Shown here: piece after piece, positions 55,301 through 64,000 of the stretch
Layout: the number at the start of each line of letters is the position of its first letter
Position numbering within the stretch: the first letter of the stretch is position 1
NCBI GenBank assembly: GCA_022829145.1
Contig: CM040755.1
Coordinates: 18,776,563 to 18,840,562 of the forward strand
DNA length: 64,000 nt
Origin: Albula goreensis
Lineage: Eukaryota > Chordata > Actinopteri > Albuliformes > Albulidae
Reading direction: 5' to 3'
Notes under the pieces: model-generated
Database searches by the model: none
Seen by the model: the letters and a program-made list of their open reading frames with translations, nothing else
Told to the model about the DNA's origin: nothing
Program-made: the position numbers and the translations under genes

Positions 55301-58300
55301 ACTAAGCTGACGCTAACATTGCAAATGTTATTATGGCTGTCACTGATTTAGAGCTAGGGATCTGCCTCTTTTCAGGGTTAGGCAAATCTGACCACCTAGT
55401 TGCCCTGACATCATGTTTAGAGATGATAGTTGGAGAAAGACAGATCATGATTTACTCCAGACACCTGCCATGAGTCTAACTCAGTGGAGCGTGGCTCAAG
55501 TTATGAGCTTCACCATGAAATGGGATGAAAAAAAGACAGATGGGTGAAACCAAAGCTGATATTTATACAGAAAAATCACTTCAGATAACATCCATTTTTA
55601 TGAAAGACAGATGTTATTCACATGGTTTTGAATTTGTCTGTCCACTCAACCAAAATGACATCAGATAGTACTTGTACAGAAACCTGAGACCCATGTTCAC
55701 TGTGGCCAGGGTGCACAGAAACGTGGACAGGTTTCTCCTTTTTAAGAGCACTGTTATAGGATAATATCTTTGTGAGTATGACAAAATTACACTGTCCATG
55801 CATCACAGAAAATAAATATATGAGCAGCATAGTTGTTTCTCAGATATTGCCTATGTCCACACCCCCTCGAACTGACCACTCTGTAGCCTAGAATGAGCAA
55901 CGCCACATTACTTTGAGCATTCGAGAATAGCTATTTGGTCTCTATGCAAAGGAGCAACAATTGATAACTCCATGCCAGGTTCAGACTTCCATGTAGTTCA
56001 GATTTAACATCCTGCCCAACATTCACACACCCCACAGGATGTGGTTTTATACTTAACACACTTCCACATCCAAAAGGACAAGCTCACCCCATTGAAAAGA
56101 TATTAGCCTGATCACTTTCCCATGCCTGCAAAGCCTTACATATTTCAGTGTGAGGCATATGGACCACTATGTGTAACTTTTACAGTGAACACAGTCTGAG
56201 GTGAAGTTTGGCCATTCTCAAGTTTGTGCAATTCTGTAAAAGTCCAGTGGAGGTTGGCCATGAACGTTATGCCATTCTCAGGTGCAGTTTGACCTTACCT
56301 GAGTTTGTGTGGTGCTTAGATATAGGCTAATACAGAGTATAGAGTTTTACTGAGTTTGTGCCATTTTTAAGTACAGATTTAAATTTACTTGAATTTGTGC
56401 AGTTTTCAGGGAAATAGTTACCTTAGCTTGTCAGCCACAAAGATGACCCTGCGCTCTAGCAACAGTGAGGCAAAGACACGCACCACCTGTCGCACACTCA
56501 AGCAGCTGAAGAGGCTGTCCAGGTCCACATGTTCCAGACGAGAATCAGTTGGCCGTCGCAACTCTATCACCTAGGAGACCAAGGAAACACTTCTTCTCTT
56601 GCTTCTTCTTTTCATAACTTCCATTTTAAGGGGCAGTTGGAATGCAGCTCATTTTCATAGCAGGCTTATACTGGTGTCATGAATGCAATGGGACTCCACA
56701 AACCACTCTGCAAGAGGTTCCACATTCTAATTCCAGGTGTGGATCTGCCGTATATGTTTGCACAAAGTACCTTCTTCAGTAAAACATCCTGTATATGTTC
56801 TATATGATCACACAGTGTAATGTAAGTTGCTCTAGATATGCTTGCTAAGCCAAGTAAATAATGTAATTACGTAATATTTTGCCATATATCACACGTGTTA
56901 CTTGATTGATTAATTTCCAAAACTTGACTATAAAATACATGTTGTACTGATCCTTGGTGTACACACTAATATGAGGCTTACCTCGTTACCTGCTCCAGGC
57001 AGGAACGTTTTAACTTTAATTGTCTTCCCCGGGGCAGGGAAGGGAGACTCCATTAGACTCCTCATGAAGGGGTACACCAGGGCAGCTGAAATGCCTCTGC
57101 GTCTCTCCACCTCATCCAGAATCTGCATTCGGGGAAAATTCCCCAAAGTCTTCACCACATGAAAGTCCCCAAAACACATCTGCCTATCTTTGACCCCAAC
57201 CCCCAATCTTTTCACACTCATTAGAAACTGAGTTTCACTTGAAACATTTGGGATCAAAGTTCCGCACAAACTTCAGACAGGTGCGCTGTACAGTAAGACC
57301 TACTGGTCAAACTAGAGACATTTTAGAATGTGAGAAGCTTTTAATGCTCTCATTTAGTATATGTTTCAATTTCACACTTTCAATTTTGTTTCATAGCAGG
57401 GCAGTAAGCACTTCCATATGGTACATTATTGAAAGCTTGCTCTTTCATCTTAATTTGCTTGGGTAACAGCAAAAACAACAATTAAAGAAAGGAAAAAGTT
57501 GACAAAAAACCTGCTCTCATCAACATAAACATAAATGGGTTTATGTTGCACAAGACTGCTTTGATTCTCGTTCCTAATACAAAGCTGGTTGAATCCCCCA
57601 TTCATCCCTGGAGGTGTGCCCTTGGGAAAACATACTTCCCCTCATCCCTCCCTTTCTCTCTGGAGATCAGGTTGTTGGTTTTGATTTCCTAAGAAGAAAA
57701 ACTATGACTTCACCTTGGAGAACAAGTCGAAACAGCCGAGGCGGCTGATGATGCAGTATACCTCGGGTAAACGGGGGCCTTTCCCGCATGGCTGGGGAGG
57801 AGGGGTAGGGAGGGAGAGAAATTGAAAGTCAACATCAGCTCCTTAACAACCTTCTTTTGAACAGGTTTGGCTGACTAGGCAAGGTACATGTACGGACAGA
57901 TGAGGGCATTCAGATAGCAGATTCTACTACAACACAAAAAAACTCCACACTGCATACAAAAGGAACCACATACAGCAGGAACAAACCAATATTGGTTTAT
58001 TTTAGAATGCTTACGATTACTTATAAGCATATAAGGTTAACTTCAAGACAACAATTTGTGTTAGAGCATAACGGAAAATATTGAGGATGGCAAACTGGAC
58101 AGGAACTGGTTCTGTATTGCCAGTGCACTAATTCAGAAAACACACTGTCTGAGTATATGAAAGTCATCTTGGTGTATAAGATGAACTGACAGATGTACAG
58201 GGTCATGCAGGGTGGCAGACAGAGGCGGAAGCTTTTAATCTGGGGAAAATGTTCTCATTGTAAACACAGTCCAGGTGCCCTCATCTCAGAACTAATGTTG

Positions 58301-61300
58301 AGCCATATCCTCCTGAATAGACTGTGACAAACGAGCATGGGTCTCTCATAAATACAATCAAACAAATTCACAAATACATACATACAAATTAAACTCTCTC
58401 TCTCTCTCTCTCTCTCACACAACACACACACACACACACATGCACACACACACACACTGTGCAGACACCCAAGATCATACACAGAGGAGAAATCCCAGTC
58501 CTTATGTCCATATTAGGTATGAAAATTTCTCCTCTTTCTTCCAAGTGCATTGGGTGATTAAATCAAGCATGTGGAACACGGTTAGAATCACAGAGTTGAA
58601 TCCTGAGGAATGCGTCCCCCTCGCCAGCCCCTGGACATCCACCAGGCAGAGAGCATAATTAACAGGAACAATGCAGACAGCAAGCAGACTTGCAGGGACA
58701 ATGCAGACCAAATAGTGAGCACAGCTGCAGTTACAATTCAGACAGAGAGTAGAGTTGCAGGAACAAATCAGACAGTGAGAAGAATTACAGGTTGCTCAAT
58801 AACTCACAGCCCCCCGTCCCCACCCTCTTTCAATTTCTCTGTCACACATCACCTCACTGGAAACCATACTGCCACATATTGAATCACTCACCCCCTCTCC
58901 TTTATTGCTCACTCATTCACTGACTCACTTGCACACAAAAACAGTGCAAAACAAACTGCGATTTACAGTGACAGACTTAGAACCTTTATCACTTCTACTT
59001 CTTCCATCCTGTCTGAGAAAATCTAATTAAATATAAAGCAGTTTATGAGTACTCTCCTCTTAAGCAAACAGGCCAAAATAACCTAAGTGTGAGAGAACTG
59101 GATCACTGACTGTCATTAAAACATTTGCTCCTTCTCTGTAATTACAGCCTGGACCTGCATACAAACTGGTGTAAATTCCATATGAGGACTGTATAAATAA
59201 ACATACAATGAAATTGGAGGTTGTGAATTGTGGAGAAGAAAGCTTAGGGTAGTGATTGGTATAGAACCTACAACTGAGTGAGGTGATTGTTGGAGAAAGC
59301 CTTACCAACAACCTCCTGCAGTATCCGAACCGTCGGCTCCCATCCTCCCCAGTCAACATAAAGGAGAAGGTTTCACTGTGTACAAACACAGGCAGTTTCA
59401 GTTACTATCACACCCACATTAATGTCCCTTAAAAATTAAAAAAAGGACTCCGCAAGAACTTATAATCACAAACACTAAAGTGCTATGGAATAGTATTCAT
59501 CTATACTGAATGATAAATGGGGAAAAACTAATGCATATTGTTTAACCTTGGGGAGGTACAGGCAATGTGATTTTGAGGAACCCCAAAATGCTAACTGAGA
59601 CAGTTTGTTTTGGGTTTTCTTATTCACAGTAGCGGGACGCAGTGTAGGAATAGACATATACTGTACATATGTTGCTCCAGGAATGTTGCTAGCAGGATCT
59701 GCCATTACTGCTCACATTTATCACATGCATGGACTTATATTCTCCTACATTGCACATTGCACTGGAGAAGACTAAATGACTGTAATGTGATATCATAGAT
59801 GTGTTTTCAGTACCCACCTACTATATTCAGACACTGGACTCCAGTCCTTTGCATCAGGAAAGCAAAACTGGGGTATGGCCTTGAGCCGCTGTTCTGCCTC
59901 TCTTATCTGCTTAGTGGGCCTCTCCAGCTGTGAGGTCAAGGAAAATAATGAGGAAGACGCAAATGAGCAGGAAGAAGAAAAGTAAGACGACGAGGAGTAG
60001 CGATGCAAAGAGCAATGTGAAGGAAGAAGATGAGGTGGAAGAGGTTGAGAAACAAAGAAAAAAAGAGGAGGTAAAAGGAGAGGAAGGCCTTGGAGAGAAA
60101 TGCTGCCGCTAACCAAAGTACAGACACAGAAACCCCCATTACCCCCATGTCTCACAGTCTTGTGTGCTGCTCTGTTCCAGTTTCAGATCCCCATTGTCTG
60201 CCCTTCCTCAGACACTGAGCCTACATAGCTCATCTCCCTGAGGGAACCTATCGTAGTTCCAAAAAATGAAGGATACATTTTCTTGTGCGCAAGTAAACAA
60301 TTAACTACCATGGTGACCGTTTCCTGGCTATGCTACTTACTGTTGATAAAGATCCCGGGACCACACTCCTCCCCACCCCCCGGCTCAAATGCAAAAGCAT
60401 TCACCCACCTCTGCTATCTCAGGATCTGGGCCCTCAACTAAAGCAGACATAATGGATATGAACAGTCGGTGAGTAAGAGCAGCACATATAATCTCAAAAG
60501 GATTTTCTCAAAATAAATGTTAACATTGTATGAGTAATTATTTCACTTTTCACAGCCCCTAAGGAGGATTATTAGCTAACCTCTACACTTCAAACTAAAT
60601 TAAATTCAAACCAATTTAAATTAAATGTTCTTACATTTTACAACCTTCAAGCAAATGGACTGCATATGGTTTATTTCCAGCAATCCTCAAGAAACAGAGA
60701 AGACAGACTTTGGATACGCCAGACAGCCATAAGTCATATTAGTTAAAACAGTGCCACAGCAGAAGGTCCTGAGAACACTGTGACAGAGGCTTTTCTTGTA
60801 TTCTGTATCCCAGCATCTGTATCATGTTACCCCTTTTTGAACAGAACACTGCTAATTAATGGAGTTGCCCAGCCTCAAAGTTGAACATAACAAGGCTTAA
60901 CATGGTGCTGCATACTCTCTTGACCAGTGGCCCTCAGTTTTAAACTGAAATTTGATGAAGTTTGATGAACTGCGAAGTAACAACAAAAACCATAAGACCC
61001 TGAGACTGCAACTGCGACTCGAGGACTCCAGACAAAGGAAAAACAATGAGGCCGAATGGACAGAAAGGACTGTTCCAGTTTGCAGCCATTCTTACATTCT
61101 CATGCACCTGCAGAGATGCTATGAGAAGGTAAAATACACAGTGGTTTACCTGTAGTTGGATTCAGCTCTATGTTGCCTTTACCTTGGGAAACTGGTAGGA
61201 CACCTCTGGGATGTAGGAGTTCTTGGTGGGCTTCTTCTTCAGGGACACCACCACAAAGTATTCAAAGAGCTCACGTTCTTGCCACTCGATCAGCTGCAGT

Positions 61301-63898
61301 TCCAGGGTGCGGTAGCTGGGGGCACGACGTAACATGGACTGCAGCTTCAGGAGGCGCTGTGTGTGGGCTGGGGAAGAGAGACACAGACAGCACAGGGGTC
61401 ACACAAGTGCTGTCTGTGAGGGACACTCAAAAGATTTAGAGAGACAAAGAGCTTCTGGTTTCATTCAATTAACTCCAAACACACACACACACACAGGCAG
61501 TGCAGAGATAATATATTCTGTACATAATGTATATTTTATTGATGGGCATGGTTAAAAATGTAAATGCTTACATAAAAAAGTTCCTACAGCCATTTAAAAT
61601 GGAAACACCTCAATATTTATGTAATACATCTTTAGTCATAATTCATAAATAAATGTGTATATTTCAAAACTATATAATATAAATAAATGAATATGAATTA
61701 CATTTTTAAGTATAATATATTACTATATTAAATGTGTATACATGATATTAGGGGTATGATGGCCTTACTAGATTTGTAGTCATTTGGAATCTGTCCAGGG
61801 ATACCCATTATTGGATGATTGTCAGATCAGGAAAAATGGAAGTTGGCTAAAATTTGCTATTCACTGAGCCTAAGACTGGTAAACTTGTAGAAGCATCAAA
61901 ATGGCACATAAAACGAGAGTATTTAATTCAAATTCATGATAATAATGACAGACAACAATAATGTTGTAAAAGTGCATATGTAACATTAATTACACACTTG
62001 AAGAGTTCTCTGTTTGAATTGCAGCCATAATTGTGATTTGTTCTATCCCTTTGAGTCACTATGACTCTGAGGCATATATTGACCTATTATTAAAGAGAAA
62101 AAGAGATAAAGTCAGCTTTCTAACAATATCAGTCATCTTTTACTGTATTTCTTAATATATTGTGAGGCTAAGGCTGAACAAATAAGACCAAAGTCTGCAG
62201 GCTGTGGCTGCTTGTACAAGGGAGGCGGTGGGGGGTGGTGACTATGCATCTCTCACCTTTGAACCTGTCATCAGAGTCACTCTCACTCTCGCTGTTGTCA
62301 TCTGCAAAAGAGATGAGACAGAGACAGGTTTGTTTACAAGTCAAAAGGCAAAATTCTATGTGCTCATGTTTGGAACAGACTGAACTTTGAAAAGTACCCT
62401 ACCTCTCAGAGAGGATGTCTCAATATTAGACAAGGACAGCTTCTTCAGTCTCTTCTTCCCTCTCTTAGAACAGTAGATGGAGTTTATCCTTTGCACCACC
62501 TGGAATAAGAGACCATGGAAATATCCTTCAGTACACGGGAATATCAATGCACACTGATACAATAATGAACTGCTCTAAGAGCTATTCCTGCCAACAATAC
62601 CAGAGTTTGTTTTCCCTGAGAACGGGAATAAGCTGTTTTAAATCATTTTAAATGCACTGAATGTTTTGGTCAACAACTGGGACAGGGCACAGTAGGATAC
62701 AGGGCTCATAAGCACAAAAGGCTTTCGGGAGAGGAACCCTGAGAGCAAAAACGCTTCTGTACAGAAAAGTATGCTGGGGCTTTGTGATTCCAGGGGCTTC
62801 TCTCTAAAAGGTAAGCATTTATGAGAATCACATGACAAGCCACTCTGGTGGATGAAGCAGCCTCTGTGGAGCGTGAATGAAGGAAAGTGAGCTATGGAAA
62901 AACAATCAGGGCTCCGTGCTGGAACAATTTCTACAGCTGTGCCAATGTATCTCTCTTTGAGCGGAATTGCTTTCTGCCCATGTGAGTGCACCAGTGTTTT
63001 TGGCCATGTCAGGATGTGTTTACGGCAGAACTCACATGAACTGGGCATTCATCCTGAGTGTGTGAAATGATCCGGTGTCAATCTGTCTGCACTGTCATTG
63101 CATTTGCGGATCTGTACCGTATCTAACTCAAGAATTAGATTACTTCAGCCAAAAAAATAAACTGTAGCATCATTGTGTATCTTCACCCCAGTCTTTGATG
63201 TGAGAAAAATAATTTGTTTTGAATGTAGTGAAATGTGTTTTGTTAACATATCAAAGTTAACATATCATCAGTTGACAAATGTTGCAAGCACACGGCTGGC
63301 CAAAAGAGGCACTACAGACTGATGAGACTGAGGATTTCATCGTAGCATGACCCTTATTCCTCCCCAGGAAGGCTGGGCCAGTTTTGCCTTGCCAATGTGG
63401 TCCTCTGGCCATAGCTTGTAATGGTGTGGCTGGGACGCAAACACTCTGCTATGGCATCCACAACTGCTTACCCTGTGAGCCATTTGAAAATTGAAAATAC
63501 ATGTGCTTGAGCCAGGGAAAACTGTGCCCTGCAACCTTGCTTCAGGGTGCAGAGTGCTACACTGGGAGGCAGGTTCAACAAGATATTTCCTGCCCAAATA
63601 CTGACTCCTCTAATTTGCTGAATGCCAGCAGCCTACCCACCTCTGTAATGGTGTACTCCAAAAGTTCAATGAAAGAAAGTACCTTGGGGACCCTACGGCG
63701 GCAGCGTGATGGTAGAGTGTCACTGGCACTGCTCAGACCATCGTCCAGCAGGCTACAGGGTGAGGGTGGGACAGTCAGTGGAGGAAGGAGCCGCATGTCA
63801 TCGTGGCTGAGCCGCTTGGTCAGGCGAGAGGAGCGGTGGCATTTCCTGTCCGTGGGGCCCATGAAGCGCAGGGATTGGCTGCTGGGTTTGGAGGGCAA
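43398..63898 (-). CDS. dennd2b: DENN domain-containing protein 2B (ST5), C-terminal 608 residues; 5' part outside window
   Basis: Fifteen minus-strand coding exons: 63641-63898, 62403-62499, 62257-62301, 61183-61367, 59818-59927, 59306-59375, 57714-57791, 56982-57122, 56422-56570, 50632-50809, 48447-48488, 47778-47889, 46420-46659, 44684-44770 and 43398-43432. All junctions are GT-AG and phases agree across 1827 nt, ending KFLKGLGNKMKFLHKKN then stop. The first listed exon begins at a splice acceptor, so the N-terminus lies right of the window. The protein carries the uDENN-cDENN-dDENN module: LKAIPQFCFPDAKDW, TGEDGSRRFGYCRRLL, LPEVYCIISRLGCFDLFSK, RRGISAALVYPFMRSLMESP, LLYPFSWQHTFIPVLPASM. 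DENND2B is a guanine exchange factor for RAB13 and is linked to cell spreading and migration. DENND2A is the closest alternative; synteny with rpl27a and trim66 decides for dennd2b. Confidence 0.94.
44465..44642. repeat. Imperfect tandem repeat, about 56-bp unit, 3 copies plus partial
   Basis: Units start at 44465, 44523, 44577 and 44635 (partial). Each opens AATTGGTC or ACTTGGTC-like, has GAG/CAG..GGTG in the middle, and closes with TCAGTAATGNNCNTGCTA. It ends about 40 bp from the dennd2b 44684-44770 exon donor. Confidence 0.85.
44938..44980. repeat. Strong hairpin, 17-bp arms, 9-nt loop
   Basis: CTCTGGACAATGTCCGG (44938-44954) pairs with 44964-44980 with one mismatch, around loop ACATGATTT. 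It lies in the dennd2b intron between exons 46420-46659 and 44684-44770. Confidence 0.92.
45105..45143. repeat. Perfect hairpin, 15-bp arms
   Basis: ACAATGACTGCACAA (45105-45119) is the exact reverse complement of 45129-45143; the loop is 9 nt. It lies 125 bp from the previous hairpin in the same intron. Confidence 0.92.
45964..45985. repeat. 22-bp perfect GC-centred palindrome
   Basis: Self-complementary 22-mer centred on GCCCGGGC with arms CATAACA/TGTTATG, in the same dennd2b intron. Confidence 0.9.
46660..47777 (-). other. dennd2b: dennd2b intron, nothing recognised
   Basis: Intron of 1.1 kb between exons 47778-47889 and 46420-46659. Only short ORFs; no repeat recognised. Confidence 0.75.
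48730..48960 (+). pseudogene. Degraded Tc1/mariner-like transposase remnant
   Basis: From 48751 the plus strand reads TVKHG, then ASVMVWADISWG, resembling the TVKHGGGSVMVWAAISW block of Tc1-like transposases in fish. Stops and frame changes follow, and no inverted terminal repeats are visible nearby. Only a short, dead fragment remains. Confidence 0.5.
50573..50622. repeat. Imperfect (TG)n microsatellite
   Basis: TG-rich run broken by TTCG, AGTG and TTTTG, immediately beyond the donor of dennd2b exon 50632-50809, so it is the start of that intron. Confidence 0.85.
53048..53270 (+). mobile_element. tRNA-derived SINE copy
   Basis: A head with box A-like GTGGCTGAGGT and box B-like GGTCCAAAGCTC is followed by a body and the very common fish tail AGTCACTTTGGATAAAAGCG, then TCAGCTAAATGACTG and TAACATAATGCAATG. 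This is the layout of fish tRNA-SINEs whose 3' end borrows a LINE tail. The copy is nearly full length and diverged. The SINE family cannot be named without a library. Confidence 0.8.
54900..55340. other. GC/CpG-richer patch with hairpin in dennd2b intron
   Basis: This stretch is clearly richer in GC and CpG than the intron around it (for example CCGCCGACTCGGCC near 55170). It contains a perfect 10-bp-arm hairpin, GGAAGTAGGT/ACCTACTTCC (55028-55051). It could be an old mobile element or an internal promoter; I recognise neither. Confidence 0.45.
56196..56410. repeat. Diverged direct repeats, about 3 units
   Basis: Three blocks share GCCATTCTCAA/GCCATTCTCAGG/GCCATTTTTAAG followed by a segment ending in GAGTTTGTG-like text. 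The last unit ends about 12 bp beyond the donor of dennd2b exon 56422-56570. Divergence suggests an old tandem duplication. Confidence 0.55.
56690..56875 (+). mobile_element. Possible SINE tail remnant
   Basis: AATGTAAGTTGCTCTAGATA, then GCTTGCTAAGC...AAGTAAATAATGTAAT, resembles the fish SINE/LINE tail (aagtcgctctggataagagc...taaatgactgtaatgtaat) in strongly diverged form. The head is not clear. Confidence 0.4.
58394..58457. repeat. Compound (CT)n(CA)n microsatellite
   Basis: About 11 CT units pass into about 20 CA units with a TG interruption at 58441, in the dennd2b intron between exons 59306-59375 and 57714-57791. Confidence 0.95.
58664..58788. repeat. Minisatellite, 30-35 bp units, 4 copies
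   Basis: Units start at 58664, 58694, 58729 and 58759. Each runs AGGAACAATGCAGACAG... to ...AGTTGC or close to it. Lengths are 30, 35, 30 and 30. Same intron as the CT/CA array. Confidence 0.85.
59740..59792 (+). mobile_element. Possible short SINE tail fragment
   Basis: ACTAAATGACTGTAATGTGA at 59771-59790 equals the terminal part of the common fish SINE tail. Only about 50 bp is recognisable, just left of dennd2b exon 59818-59927. Confidence 0.35.
59930..60105 (-). repeat. dennd2b: Long pyrimidine-rich tract before dennd2b exon 59818-59927
   Basis: The plus strand is a purine-rich run (AGGAAGAAGAAAAG-like) for about 170 bases, hence almost all C and T in the dennd2b transcript, ending at the acceptor at 59928. 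The plus-strand Lys/Glu-rich ORF over it is a shadow. Confidence 0.8.
60409..60432 (-). other. dennd2b: Possible 24-nt microexon of dennd2b (GPDPEIAE)
   Basis: Between coding exons 61183-61367 and 59818-59927, both joining in phase 0, lies GAG/GGCCCAGATCCTGAGATAGC...GAG/GTGGGT. It has AG before, GT after, 24 nt and no stop. Inclusion would add GPDPEIAE after SYQFPK. The direct junction FPK-LERPTKQIREAEQRLK matches mammals, so this is optional at best. Confidence 0.3.
61368..62256 (-). other. dennd2b: dennd2b intron, AT-rich, nothing recognised
   Basis: Intron of 0.9 kb, strongly AT-rich at 61500-61760, with a short CA run near 61480-61495. No gene or named repeat. Confidence 0.75.
62500..63640 (-). 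other. dennd2b: dennd2b intron, nothing recognised
   Basis: Intron of 1.1 kb. The minus-strand ORF of about 136 codons at 62638-63048 is open by chance as far as I can tell: it has no recognisable motif and no phase-matching splice pair. Confidence 0.65.
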
Positions 63899-64000
63899 CT
63901 GGGGTTGGAGAAAATTGTATGACTACACATGTTAACTCTGTCTTCTTATGGCAAAAAGTGTCCATGAAAGACACCTGAAAATGGCTGGCATAGCTATGAT

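Larger units (their letters stand above)
50810..56421 (-). other. dennd2b: Largest dennd2b intron in the window (5.6 kb)
   Basis: Contains a SINE at 53048-53270, a CpG-richer patch at about 54900-55340 with a hairpin, and diverged direct repeats at about 56196-56410. Two near copies of AGCTTGGCATAGAGT lie at about 50899-50960. No other gene recognised. Confidence 0.75.
56422..59927 (-). other. dennd2b: dennd2b exons of uDENN/cDENN
   Basis: Exons 59818-59927, 59306-59375, 57714-57791, 56982-57122 and 56422-56570 encode the first half of the DENN module through SCLSVRQVVRVFASLLLERR and VIFVADKL. The donor of the first of these is at 59816-59817 (AG/GTGGGT), not at the nearer GTAGGT, because only that choice keeps SEYSSETFSFMLTGEDG in frame. 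Confidence 0.9.
61183..63898 (-). other. dennd2b: dennd2b linker exons upstream of the DENN core
   Basis: Exon 63641-63898 is a basic, Ser/Pro-rich segment ending FIELLEYTITE. Exon 62403-62499 reads VVQRINSIYCSKRGKKRLKK. The 45-nt exon 62257-62301 is acidic (NSESESDSDDRFK) and offers CK2-type serines. Exon 61183-61367 (SMLRRAPSYRTLELQLIEWQ, ERELFEYFVVVSLKKKP) opens the uDENN fold. Matching phases tie all four together. Confidence 0.9.

Noticed and set aside
59816-59823. Nearer donor GTAGGT for dennd2b exon 59818-59927
   Set aside because: Using it breaks the frame into the next exon. The AG/GTGGGT donor gives SEYSSETFSFMLTGEDG, the conserved sequence.
59930-60112. Lys/Glu-rich plus-strand ORF
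   Set aside because: Product of the polypurine strand opposite the dennd2b pyrimidine tract; low complexity only.
62638-63048. 136-codon minus-strand ORF inside a dennd2b intron
   Set aside because: No recognisable motif, and the flanking exons join in phase without it.

Overview
The window is vertebrate nuclear DNA, most probably from a ray-finned fish. Small exons are separated by large AT-rich introns, every coding junction I placed is GT-AG, proteins are vertebrate-like, and the interspersed repeats (a tRNA-derived SINE ending in the common fish tail, an L2/jockey-type LINE end, a Tc1-like remnant) are typical of fish. There are no bacterial features, no CRISPR array and no rRNA or tRNA gene. 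All exon models come from reading the sequence by eye: open frame, splice sites, and phase agreement with family members recalled from memory. No alignment was run.

Layout: (1) positions 1-4.5 kb are mostly non-coding. Near the left edge, about 137-400, a CpG-bearing stretch ends in a good minus-strand splice donor and lies next to an RFX-type X-box; it may be the 5' end of a gene leaving the window to the left. (2) 4.8-10.2 kb, minus strand: rergl, a RERG-like small GTPase, 5 coding exons, 205 codons. (3) 10.2-18.6 kb: intergenic, with a 5'-truncated LINE at about 12.64-13.34 kb. (4) 18.6-35.2 kb, minus strand: trim66, 17 coding exons, 1202 codons (B-boxes, coiled coil, HP1-binding motif, PHD finger, bromodomain). 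(5) 35.2-39.0 kb: upstream region of trim66 and the divergent promoter shared with rpl27a. (6) 38.98-42.08 kb, plus strand: rpl27a (large-subunit protein eL15 family naming uL15), 5 coding exons, 148 codons. (7) 43.4 kb to beyond 63.9 kb, minus strand: the last 15 coding exons (608 codons plus stop) of dennd2b/st5, carrying the tripartite DENN module; its N-terminal part lies beyond the right edge.

The order and strands trim66(-), rpl27a(+), dennd2b(-) match human 11p15.4 (TRIM66, RPL27A, ST5/DENND2B) as I remember it. The next human gene would be STK33, on the minus strand, which makes stk33 the best guess for the possible promoter at the left edge. The surprise is rergl in this block, since human RERGL is on chromosome 12p.

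The four genes have unrelated jobs: a Ras-like protein without a lipid anchor, a chromatin reader/corepressor, a ribosomal protein, and a Rab exchange factor. They are a conserved neighbourhood, not a pathway. I found no previously undescribed system here. What deserves a second look is mostly local: the rergl position and its degenerate G3 motif, a MITE in trim66, a cluster of hairpins and palindromes in dennd2b introns, a fish acidic repeat in trim66, and a possible 24-nt microexon in dennd2b.
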